Source: Tetmemena sp. SeJ-2015
Lineage: Eukaryota > Ciliophora > Spirotrichea > Sporadotrichida > Oxytrichidae
DNA length: 64,000 bases
Direction of reading: 5' to 3'
Assembly (NCBI GenBank): GCA_027382625.1
Contig: JAJKFJ010021713.1
Location: 40,078 to 104,077, forward strand
Each line of letters begins with the position of its first letter. Position 1 is the first letter of the stretch. The position numbers and the translations under genes are program-made. The notes below the pieces were generated by a model. It had not been told where the DNA came from. It made no database searches and saw only the letters and a list, made by a program, of their open reading frames with translations. This document shows, piece after piece, positions 14,216 to 24,135 of the stretch.

Positions 14216-15050
14216 GTTTCTTTTTTTAATTGGCTTTTATCATAAAATAAACATGGATAATTTAAAAGGAGTGTTATTAGATCTTTTGTTTCTCTCTGTA
14301 AAATGCTAACTTAACGCACTTTGTCTTCTATTTCGATAAGATTCTTCCCCTTAATGATTATTATTGTACTCAATTCCTGCAAACTATGAGTTGCTTATTT
14401 GAGGAGTCAGTATTTTATGCGCCAGCAGTCGCTCTTAAGAGACGTTGGGGGGGGCCCGTGTCATCCATTTTTTATGAAAAATATGAAAAAACACTTTCTA
14501 TCCCAAAAACAGCTAAAAAAAAACAATTCTTAGTCAAAAATTTAAATCTAAAGTGTCTAACATGCTCATATTCTTCTTTTTTTAAAAATAATCTTAAATT
14601 TTTGTATTGTAGAAGAGAAAAAATTAAATTTTAGACTTTTTATAGATATAAAAAATAGGATTTTTTTAAAAAAATTTAAATAAAAAATTATTTAATAAAA
14701 TTAATAAAAAAAATAAATAAAATTATCAAGATACTAATTTTTTAAACAATACTTTTTTGTGAAAGAGAAATTTAAACTCTTATATATAAGTTTAAAGATC
14801 TATGAAATTTAAATTTTTACATTAGAAACCATAAACTTATTAAGGTATGTAATTTTCTTAAATTATAATCTAGTTACAATTCAATTATTTAACAAATAAA
14901 ATTTCTTTATAATTTCTCCCAAATTCTCTATATTGGAGAATATAATTGGTTATACCTTTTGGATTTGAATTTCGACCAAAGAATTGTAATTTTTGGCTGA
15001 TTTTAGGCTGAATAGTTATTTTTCATTTTTTCATGAAAAAAAGTGGATGA

Positions 15051-15069
15051 CGAGGAAAGGCCCCCCCCC
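15051..15069 (+). repeat. Repeat end CGAGGAAAGG+C9, copy 2
   Basis: Second copy of the sequence at 14198-14215. Upstream, GAGACGTT+G8 at 14439-14454 partly mirrors the CGAGACGTTT that follows this C run, giving a weak inverted relation between the two ends of the 14447-15069 unit. Confidence 0.6.
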
Positions 15070-15559
15070 GAGACGTTTATGAGAGTTAATTTCATTATTA
15101 TTAAATGACTGATAATACTTAATTTATTTTGAGAGGGGAATAAAGCTGAGTGTTCCCGCTCCGCAATGTTTGCTATCCCAAAAAGGAATTTAAAAAAGAA
15201 ATTTAAACCTAAGATATTTAATAATGTTGGGAGATTCTCTTCCCCTATGATTTGAGTTTACAATCTACTTGAATCACTTTGGTTGTTGCCCTCCTTTCCT
15301 CTTGAGGAGGGGAAAGCAGAGTCATGACTGCCGATTACTCTATGCTTCTGCTTGAATGTATTTCGTAACTGCTATTCAATTATTCTCTGCTGGTCCTTGC
15401 CCTTGGGAGCAGAATGGCCAAGTTTGATGTTTATTTTCTAGCTTTGCAAAAACTTAAGTTGGTGTCGATCAATACGAAGATAGAATATACAAATATAAGT
15501 TTCTATCATCTACAGTGTTCCTCTTGATAAGTGTAGCCCTCCTCCTGAGGTAAAAGGGC

Positions 15560-16444
15560 TCATTAGTTTGGTTAAATTGCCCATTTTTCTTCATTTATTA
15601 ACTACAAATGAAAAATGGAGTTTAAAGTCATCTGCATATACTCTAGGTCTTCAATTTTATCTAAGTGTGAGCCATCTAGCTTGTAGCCATAGGTGAAGCA
15701 CTTCATCACCACTTCCATCTCTCGGTCACTCTCTTAATATTTCGCCATCAGCTGATTCATCAGCATCCCCTTCTCATTCTTCTATTTCTTCAAGCTCAGC
15801 AAATTGGTTGACCCTCTACCTTGAGTGGTGGGACTCTCGCCCCCCATCTCAGATGGAAGACTTGTCGTAACCACACTCTAGTTTGGATTACTCTTGGAGT
15901 TTTAAAGAGATAGAAGACATCTATTTTAAAGTACTTAAGTTCATAGCTCTGAGAGCAAGTTCCTAATCAATCTTTCCGAGGTAGTCCTTTTTCTCTTTTT
16001 CGAGTTGCTTTTTGGAAGGACTCTTGCAAGAGTCCACGATTTGCGAAGATATGAGTCCCCATTTAGTATGTGCGTTGTTTTTAAAATGCCTCATCTATCA
16101 ATGAATACGATATAAATTCATGCTATTTTTATTCATCCTCCTATCCTTTTGAGTGTTCTCAGTTTCGTAAACAAGCCAAGGGTCGGGCTCATCAATGATC
16201 TCCACTTCGTCTGAGAAGGCCACGATGGGAAAGCCAAATAGCGGAGGCTTCTTAGGGTCAATATATCTGGCCTGCTTACTCAATCTAAAGAAATCGAACT
16301 CTTGCAGCGTTTAACTAGTTCTCCTTGGCTCTAGCTTCGGACCACCTGAAGAGTAGGTGGAGTTAAGCTTCATAGGTTGCTGATGAGTGGAGAAGAAGTC
16401 GTGCCTCTGATGTGTGGACTAAGCTAAGTTGATTAATTCTGCCA
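15560..16444 (-). CDS. Unknown small protein interrupted by an IES
   Basis: Start ATG 16444-16442 (MAELINLAQSTHQRHDFF). The first block continues through IDPKKPPLFGFPIVAFSDEV to ENTQKDRR near 16137. There an in-frame TGA would stop it, but removing a 42-bp segment between two TCATC copies (see 16091-16132) lets the same frame continue into a charged helical stretch (KKQLEKEKKDYLGKID) and NLSTLKQMSSIS. One further frame change near 15890 leads to SVVTTSLPSEMGGESP and a helical C-terminus (NEKGMLMNQLMAKYQESDRE), ending at a TGA at 15560-15562. No family recognised. The distinctive PPLFGFPIVAFSDEVEIIDE block could be searched. Confidence 0.65.
16091..16132 (-). other. Putative 42-bp IES with TCATC/GATGA pointer
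   Basis: TCATC occurs at 16091-16095 and 16133-16137. The 42 bp (one repeat copy plus AT-rich interior) contains the only in-frame TGA of the surrounding reading frame. Excision joins ...DRRM to RHFKNNAHTKW without changing frame. It has no GT-AG ends on the coding strand, so an intron is unlikely. Confidence 0.65.
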
Positions 16445-16695
16445 TTATTTTAGGTCTTAGACAATAACTAGTGCTATCTGATTTGATGGCAAAAGTAAAA
16501 AAATAAATATAAAAATTAGTGAGTAGTATCAACACTGGGATATATAGTGATAAAAAAAATCCACCTCAATATAAGCGAAATGTATTATGGTATTTATTTG
16601 AATGCGACTATCCATCAGGATTAATCAAGTCAATAAATGAAGTTCAAAATAATTATCTAACTTTAGTAGTTGCTTCAAAAACTTTCTATTAAGTT

Positions 16696-19033
16696 TCACT
16701 CTTGCTGAGGTGCGGTCTCCTCAGTAGTAGCAGTCTGAGCTCCATCAACTGGCTTAGCTCCCTTAGAAGCCTTCTTCTGCTCCTTCTTGGCGGCTTTCTT
16801 CAGATCCTTCTTGCTGGGTCCCTTAGCATCTCCTGCCTCGACAGGTGCATCTCCTTTGGCAGCTGCTGCGGCCTTCTTCTTCTCAGCGTTATTAGAGGTG
16901 GTCTTGTTCTCATCGTTACCCTTTTGCAACTGAGCGGGGTCAATTGCAGCCTGGAGCTTGCTCATGGGGTTGAGTTTTCCATCAGGGATGTAGTTAAGAA
17001 CGAGTTTCTTGTCTCCGTGCGAAATCTGGTCCACGAAGAAGAAACCACGGCGCTCAAGCTGGATGACTTGACCGTGGTGGAGGTTGCGCATGGCTCCCTC
17101 AGCTAAGGCAGTGTACTGAATTCTAGAGTTGGGGTTAATGATATCCTCGACCTTGTCGTTCTCCTCAATCTTCTTCTTGGTGATGAGATGACCGAACTCC
17201 ACTAACTCAATATCAACTGTAGTGGCCTCGTCAGCTGCAATCCAGGTCAGGATCTTCACCTTCTTGAAGTCAGTGTCTGTTGGGTCAAAGGTTCCGTAGA
17301 GGGTTAAGTGTCCATCTACCTCAGTCTTTCTGGTAATAAGAACCTTTCCATAGTTACGGAGAGCAATCTTCTCTCCCTCGACCACAGCTGATGCATCATC
17401 GCGCTCAACCCAGCAGGTTCTGCCATAGACCACAGCTTTGCTTCCTAGTGAGTCGTCCTTTGGGTGGAGAGCCACAGATTTGGCCTCCCACTCGTCAGCT
17501 AAATTCTCAAGAACAACCTGAGCAGCGGTGCTCTTTACAATAGCAGTGTAGCGAGGAGCTTGAGGATCGATAATGCTCTTGTTCGTAGCCCATAGCTTAT
17601 CCCACTCCATGAGGTTAGTGCTCTTTGAAGGTCCAAGCTCGAGCATGAACAGCTTTTACAAGTAAAACTTATGTTATAGTATTAGCTTAAGGGCCTCGAC
17701 TGTAAGACCTCTTCTCATGATACCCTGGACAGTGGGGAATCTTGGATCGTACCAGCCGTCTGCGTGTCCATTCTCGACGAACCACTTCAGACTACGCTTA
17801 GAAAGCACAGTTGAAACCAAGTTAAGTCTTGAGTAGTCATAGAGTGTGACCTGTCTAAGTCCAAGCACTTTCTGGACCCAATCGTAGAGGGCGTTTCTAT
17901 CGTGATACTCGATAGTTCTCAAGCAATTCATTGCTAATCATTATAGTTTGTATATGAAAAGTAGTTTTATGAATGAGTGACATCCTCAACGGCATCGACG
18001 ATGGGGCAAGCGAAGTCATAGGTAGGGTAGGCAAGGTACTTGGTGCCAGTTCTGTGATGAGCCTCTCTCTTGATTCTGTAGAAGACGGGATCTCTCAGGC
18101 ACTTGACTGGGTTCTACATGTTCAACTTTGCTCTCATGCACCAGTCTGAGACAGGGCCCTCCTTATCCTTGGCTGCCTTTGCCTCCTCCTTCTCTCTATT
18201 CTTTTCCTGCTTGTTCTTGGCCTTCTTCTTCTCCTCCTTTTGCTCCTCAGCTGCAGCTGCCTTCTTCTCCTCCTCAGCTTTCTTGGGGTCTACCTTGAGT
18301 CCTCTGAGCATGAGATGGAAGCGCTCCATGTTCTCCTCTACTGTGGCCTCTCTGTACTTGCTCTCGACGCCTGCATCTCTCTCGAGCTTCATTACGTCTC
18401 CGGGGGTATCATCGGCATAGGCCATCCGAGTTGGATCAACTTCTCCATGTATTTAGACGTCTTTAACATACTATTGAAGACTTTTAAGAAGAGTACTCCT
18501 TGGTGAGGTCGAAGTAGTCGGAGGTGTAGGTGACTCTGTCGGGGTAGATCTCTAGGGTGTTGAGATCGCGTATAATGTTCTCCACGAACTCAATCTTCTC
18601 GTTCATGGGGTTGGTAGTCGTCGAAACGGAGGATCATCTGTCCCTCGTACATCTTGGCATAGTGATAATTGAGCATGGCTGCCTTGACGTGACCGATGTG
18701 GAGGTAGCCTGATGGCTCGGGTGGGAATCTGGTGACTACCTTGCCCTAAAACAAATTATAAGCATCCAATTGCATTCATTTTCATCCAATTCATAATTCA
18801 TCCAGAATGTTCCTTCATGACTATTATTTCAAAATAAATTGAATAAAATGTTCCTGCTTGTGAAGATATTTCTGCAGAAGGGAATTCCAAGATGAGGATA
18901 TTAGAATAAGAAAGGAGGATGGGGTAATTACCTTCTCAGCGCCCTTGAGGACGTTCTTGAACTTGGCGTAGACTGGGTCGTCGTAGTTAGTAACTTTGAT
19001 TTGCTTAGTAGCAGCGGCTGTTGACTCAACCAT
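16696..19033 (-). CDS. Cytosolic glutamyl-tRNA synthetase (GluRS)
   Basis: Charges tRNA-Glu in the cytoplasm. The eukaryotic-type class I enzyme is clear in the translation: start ATG 19033 ([14 protein letters not shown]), the class I HIGH signature in [20 protein letters not shown] (about 18680-18745), the DYFDL region (about 18510), [20 protein letters not shown] (about 18040-18100), the KMSKS-type loop [10 protein letters not shown] (about 17790), then RGLTVEALK and the beta-barrel anticodon-binding domain ([18 protein letters not shown]). A Lys/Ala-rich tail ends ...TAPQQE at a TGA at 16696-16698. The locus is broken by one GT-AG intron (18746-18931) and three IESs with pointers TAC, ATT and AAGCT. 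Two single-base shifts remain, an extra base at 18616 and a missing base near 18426, which may be assembly errors. It is GC-richer than its neighbours, as expected for a highly expressed gene. Confidence 0.93.
17651..17683 (-). other. 33-bp IES in GluRS, pointer AAGCT
   Basis: AGCTT (AAGCT on the coding strand) occurs at 17651-17655 and 17684-17688. Removing 33 bp joins GLTVEALK to [11 protein letters not shown], matching the family, where a residue or so separates VEALK from FML. The insert keeps frame, so only homology reveals it. Confidence 0.85.
17925..17971 (-). other. 47-bp IES in GluRS, pointer ATT
   Basis: AAT (ATT on the coding strand) occurs at 17925-17927 and 17972-17974. Excision of 47 bp joins [10 protein letters not shown] to [11 protein letters not shown], the expected conserved stretch, and restores frame. 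The interior is AT-rich and has no GT-AG ends. Confidence 0.88.
18449..18492 (-). other. 44-bp IES in GluRS, pointer TAC
   Basis: GTA (TAC on the coding strand) occurs at 18449-18451 and 18493-18495. Excision of 44 bp joins DYFDLTKEY to MEKLIQLG. The eight residues between DYFD and LIxxG are the spacing I recall for eukaryotic GluRS. Without excision the frame is lost. Confidence 0.88.
18746..18931 (-). other. Intron of GluRS (GT-AG)
   Basis: On the coding strand GTAATTACC...GTTTTAG separates LKGAEK from [13 protein letters not shown]. Removing it gives a continuous conserved N-terminus. It is AT-rich with canonical ends, so it is called an intron rather than an IES. Confidence 0.8.
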
Positions 19034-19209
19034 GTTTAATAGGCAATAGATATTGTTTGTGAAATATTATCAATAATAACAAACTGGAAGTGCGTCGGTA
19101 TTAGTAAATTCAATAGCCAATCACCTTCATTAATTAATCTGCTTCTACTAGTCCACCCAAAGTAATTATATAATTATATAAGCCTTAATTTAATCAATCA
19201 CAAACAAAC

Positions 19210-19708
19210 ATGGAAAAGGGATCAAACTCTAATGACAAGCTTGCGACCTCCTCAACCTTCAGAAGAAAGCTAGAGAGAAACCAGCTCCTTCTGGTGGGTG
19301 CTAAGAAGTGTGGGTAGCTACTTCTTCGGACTTACTAAAGTTTTCTTCTCAAACTTGAAGAATGGAATAATGTACACAGCACTCATCGATCTACTCATAT
19401 TTCTCTACAGATAGAGAAAGGCTACTGTCTCTGTTAATGGCTAACCTCTAGATTTCAGCATTAGTTAAAAAGCCCCAGCTCCCTGAAAGTATTGAAGATA
19501 GAATTGCTATGATGTGCTTAAGAGAAACCTTAACTTCGAAGATCACAAGCAGAAATTATAAATTATATTCACACTTAAGTATGCAGGAACTCTCTTATAA
19601 TTTAACTTAAAGTATGTTACTCATATATCATCAATCTAGCTTAGTTCATAAGTCTTTAAATTTATTGATTTTCTAGCTCTTTTCTTCATACGCACTCGTT
19701 GTCTATGA
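19210..19708 (+). CDS. Small unknown protein, one likely membrane segment
   Basis: Start ATG 19210 (MEKGSNSNDKLATSSTFRRK). At 19294 a 16-bp segment between two GTGGGT copies shifts the frame. Excising it yields NQLLLVGSYFFGLTKVFF followed by NGIMYTALIDLLIFLYRQ, a hydrophobic stretch suited to a membrane helix. The next readable block (YDVLKRNLNFEDHKQK) is in another frame after a break near 19480, and the ORF ends at a TGA at 19706-19708. It diverges from the GluRS gene (176 bp apart) and its end lies 12 bp from the end of the convergent TOG gene. No family recognised. The short Gly-Ser-Tyr-Phe/GLTKVFF motif and size are the main handles. Confidence 0.6.
19294..19309 (+). other. Putative 16-bp IES with GTGGGT pointer
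   Basis: GTGGGT occurs at 19294-19299 and 19310-19315. Removing one copy plus the ten bases between them (16 bp) changes the frame by one and links the N-terminal frame to the following hydrophobic frame. Sixteen bases is too short for an ordinary intron. Confidence 0.55.
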
Positions 19709-19720
19709 ATTCAAGTACTT

Positions 19721-22700
19721 TAGAGTACGTTTGCTCTCCCATTGACATCATTATTTAAGCCTTAAGCTCTTTTCTATTTGAAAACCTAGATAGCAAATAA
19801 TTAAAAGTGATCAACTTACTCATCAAAGAGATTCGCAATTTATCTTAGAGACATTTTAGCCTGATTCCTTACTTCAGCTGCAGCGTCTTAGATGAATGCT
19901 CCGATCTGGCCAAGTGAATTTCGCTCATTGTCACTCATTTTGCCGCTGCTTGAAACTAACTTAGACCCTTGTTGCTTCTGCTTGAGCTTGATGAAGAGAA
20001 CACAGAGGCATCTACATACTTGCGCTCTAAGTATACTTGACTTTGAAGTCTTCTAACTGAGAAGAGCAGTCAAAATTTTGCTCTCTGTTACTGCTCTACA
20101 CAAGGCTACAATAGTTTTATCGGCCTCTTCAGACACAAAGAGATTAGTATCTATCGATCGTTTGATCAGCACGGAGAAGATAGCTTCTAAATCTGGCTCT
20201 ATTAGTTACTTTGGCAAATTCTCAAGCATTTCGTAAAGAGTTATCATTGCTTGCTTTGAGACAGTGGATCTCAAAGATTCTATAAGTTTGACTATGCTTT
20301 GATTGATTTCATGAAAAGTTTCCTAGCATTATCTGCTTATTGCCTGAGTGGGGCCGCTCTTGCTTCCATAAATTATTTCTTTCATGTGAAACTTGCACAC
20401 TCTTCTTAAGATGTTGCATGCCTCGAACTATCTGCTCCAATTATCACTCTTGATATCGTTCAAGAACATTTTCCACTCTAATTCGCAATTTACCAGAGGC
20501 TCTAAATCCTAGGCAGCCATATACTACTTTTGCTACTGGTCTCCATTTAGTGAGCTGCTCGTTTCAGCTGCGCCATTATTACTTAAACTATTGACAGTCC
20601 CTCTCATCATTTTTAAACTCGATCCACTTGTGAATCCTGAGCCTGGCTTTGGATTGAAGTTAGTGTTGCTTGAGTTTCTGATCATTCCTCCGTTATGAGG
20701 AGTTGCTTTAGTTGAAAATTGATCTATAGAGCCAGCCAAGGAAGTGTTAGTTTGCTAAAAGAAGGCTGGTGATATCAACGCCTTAGACGTATGATTTTAG
20801 TTTTGCTAGATCAAAGCATCTTAATCCGACTTAAACTTTACTAGATCGTTCGGACTGTTCATCATTTAGTAAATAAACGCATAATTAAATTGTCTTGCTA
20901 GTCTCTTTTTGGTCTTGAGTATAGTTATCAATCTTTTATTTAGAAGGATTCTTCTAAATCTGGTTTAGTTTTGGTAAAATCTGGTGGGACTAAGAATTGT
21001 ATCTATGCTTTATAAGAGCTGATGATTTCTAAGTTGAGTCATACTCTGACGCCTTATCAGAATTACTCTCCCGATCAAGTTCTTTCATCTTGATAAGAGT
21101 GAGCTTATCCGAGATAGAGGACATAGTTGTAGTTGTGAAGGGTGAAGTAGTTGATTAATTTTTTATGTCAAAGCTTCCACTCTCGTATCTATTGGTCTAC
21201 TATCTCTTCTGTAAGTGTTTTTAGCCAGTATTAAAACCCTGCTGCTAAACTTCTATAGTTTGATGTGGATTCTTGTTCTTCATAAGAATCTATTCGTATC
21301 TTGAATTGCTTGCTTCATTTGTAATATTTTCTTCTTGATGCTGCTCTAATTTAGCCTTTGAAGTGTAATTTTAAGAGTTTCTCTGCTGCCTACGGTGACT
21401 GTTCTCAGTTACTGGAAGTTAATTTTGAGAAGTGGCCGACAAAAGTTTTGAGTGTTAGGAGCCAATTTAGTTTGCACTTGAAACTGAGTGAGCCCCTCCC
21501 AGTTTGGATGGGGAATTAGTTTGCAGGTGATTTATATTAGGAAGTAAAAGTTACTTCTTCTTAAAATTTTCTGGATCCAGTTTATCCTAGCTGAGCTAAA
21601 ACATTCCTTAATTCTACTTTACCTGCTATCAAGGAATTGTAAAGCAATTTTCTTTAAACTTTAACTTCAATTTCAAAATACTAAACATTCTAATGATTCT
21701 GGTTTCCGTTTCTTCTATAACTCTCTTTTTGCAAACCCAGTCTTTCCTCTAATTAGGAGTGGAATTTATTGTCGAAAAGGTTTCTCACCTCAGCCATGAT
21801 GTCCATAGGACCAAAGCCTGCAGTAAAGCTTTAGCTTACAGAATGAAGCACATCTTAAATTTTAGACTAATGACGGGGATCTGACTCCCATACAGAGTCC
21901 ATTGACTCTACAAATTTATGCAGATCCAGATCATCAGATGACTTTATTTTTGTTACTGAAGGAATAAGCAGATTCAGAAGAGAGTCTATGTGACTTGAGA
22001 TCTTTTGACTTGAGGCGATTGATTAATCAATCAGGGAATTTAGGGTTAGATCTTATAAAAATTCAATCTTCATTTTTCAAATTTTGAGTTGAGAGGTATG
22101 CTTTAGTTCCTATTGCTTTGCTCAGGCCAGTAAAAAACTGTTGCGCCTCTTGTCTAATTATTTTATTATTGTCATTTAGCTTGTACGAGATTAATGTGCT
22201 GACCCTACCCACATTAAATGCTGGCTTTTGTTGGTTTTAGATATTTTTTATATGGAAATTCAAGATCCTTATACAAGACACAACCAAGGCTGCTTGTGAT
22301 TATGTGTTTGGATCGGATAAAGCGCCTAATATTATTTGGATAAGCTCAGCTATCCTCACCTTATCCTACTGCTTAAAACTTTGTAGCTATGCCAGGCAAC
22401 TTTCAAAGGCCTTAATTTTTTCGAATCCGTTTTAACTCTGCTGCATTTTATCGAATGTATCCTAATCTAAAAATCCAAGAGCGAGCTCAACATGAGAAGT
22501 TTTTAGATGCTTGATAAGCACTGGGGCCTAGGTTGAGCCATCTTTTTAAGAGATATATTACTTGAAAGTCTAAGTGCAACTTTCTCCTGTTAGTTTCTTG
22601 TAGATATACATAGAAGTGAAATCTTTAAAATTAAAGATATCTGGGAAGTTTTGAAATCGAGAATTCATGTCTCCAAAGACCTTGAAAATGCTCCGTAGCA

Positions 22701-23879
22701 ATTCGCATTTTTCATCAAATCCACATTTCTCCTTTAAGTCTTTGAGTTGCAGAATTAATTCAGTGAATTCAGGGCATTCTATGTCAATAACCTTGGGATC
22801 TAAGTTTAGGAGATTGGGAAGGATAAGAATGATGCACTGCTGGGAGTATTTGTCATTGTTTTCGATTATCCCATACAGGCGGAAGCCAGCTAAGATTGGC
22901 CTTAGATTTTAATAATTTCTCACATAATTGGCTATGCAAGATCGAGAAACTTTTCTTATGTTTCCGCGAGAATGAGCTGTGTTTAGAATAAGTCCTCTCA
23001 ACAAATGCTCATCAATTAGATTTTGAGTGGATTAGCAGGGCTATTACTGAGGAAAGGGAAGTGCGATCATGATTCTTTGTATCACCTCACTTATTAGCTG
23101 CATATGATCTTCATATTAAAACTGCTCTCCTTGTTAGATGCATTCAGAAAATAGCTCTATAAAAATTAATCCTCTTGTAAATATTATGCTCTTTAAAGGC
23201 CTTGAGTAAACTTTCAATTAGTCCTTTAGTTTATGGAGTTGCAAAAACAGATTGCAACTGCTACACATCTGTAATATCAAGGTAGCCCTTTATTTCTAAG
23301 ATGAGATTCTTCAAATCCTCTGAAGAGGACTTGCTATTATTTTGCTGGATGCTTTTAGCAAGATTGTTGAAACTGATGATGCTTTGATGGATATCGGTGC
23401 TAACTTTTATAGAAGTGGAGTCAACTGCAAGCATCGAATTGTGGCCTCGTTGTAAAGTAATTACAGACTTAGACTTTTAAGATATGGTCTGTGATGAGTT
23501 ACTCTTATCTTAATCTTATTTGAGTCCTGAAATGGACGTTACTATAGTTGTCTGCACGGGTATTTAGTTTTTACTCTTCATAATTTGATACTGCTCTCCG
23601 ATCTATTAAATTAAAAAAAGATGTACGAAGAAGGATGAGCAGGTATATTCTAACTCAAGTTTTTGTCCTTGTAATATAAAAAAATGATAAATAATTGCCA
23701 GCCTACTAACTGTCTTAGACTAGGTTATGTATTTGATGAGTGAGGGATAAAGTGTGGCTGAATTATTAAGGCCCGTTTTTTGTCTCCTCTTGGGTGCTTC
23801 TCTCAACAGATTTTTGGTTATTTGGAGTGAGAGAAGGTTTCTTCTGTTTGGCAGCTCTTGATGAAAAAAATGCATTCAT
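19721..23879 (-). CDS. CLASP/TOG-type HEAT-repeat protein
   Basis: Probable microtubule-binding protein of the CLASP/TOG (possibly TOGARAM/crescerin) group. The candidate start is ATG 23879-23877 (MNAFFSSRAAKQKKPSLTPN). A second possible start is 23581 (MKSKNQIPVQTTIVTSISGL). The middle is Ser/Gln-rich linker (MAGSIDQFSTKATPHNGG near 20739). The C-terminal part, about 19830-20500, reads as a TOG domain: WKMFLNDIKSDNWSRQFEAC, ILRRVCKFH, LIEPDLEAIFSVLIKRS, NLFVSEEADKTIVALCRAV, AAAEVRNQAKMSLRQIANLF. This matches the CLASP_N pattern of paired helices with a conserved Trp. The stop is TGA 19721-19723. Several frame breaks between blocks imply IESs that I did not resolve. The family call rests on recalled pattern, not alignment. 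Confidence 0.7.
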
Positions 23880-24135
23880 TTATATTCTAGTACAATTTAT
23901 TGCATAAATAAATTCCAAAGCTGGTTTACCATATTAAAGCCGAATTATCTTCCATAACAAAGGATTATGGCTAATCATTTCACTGTAAATATCTCTTGAG
24001 GGAAAGTATTTCATCTTTAGGAATAGAAAATTAAAGCTATGCTAATTAAAGCTGTTTAAATCATTTATGATTCAATATTCGTCATATTAGAGATGTGCCA
24101 AAACTCAGAATTATTAGTTAGGTCTTAAAAGGACT

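Larger units (their letters stand above)
13485..15559. other. Gene-poor AT-rich DNA with G-run and C-run boundaries
   Basis: About 2 kb with no convincing gene on either strand, very rich in A and T homopolymers, and marked by G12 (13659-13670), C8 (14208-14215), G8 (14447-14454) and C9 (15061-15069). The phrase CTATCCCAAAAA recurs near 14500 and 15174, which suggests diverged repeat copies. It is plausibly germline-limited DNA. Bases about 15075-15559 are less extreme in composition but also lack a supported gene. Confidence 0.5.

Noticed and set aside
14386..14634. 82-aa plus-strand ORF in the AT-rich region
   Set aside because: It crosses a G8 run and poly-A tracts, shows no domain, and uses only a small open window in repeat-like DNA.
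18746..18931. GluRS interruption as a fourth IES
   Set aside because: It has canonical GT...TTTTAG ends and no convincing pointer repeat, so an intron is the better call.
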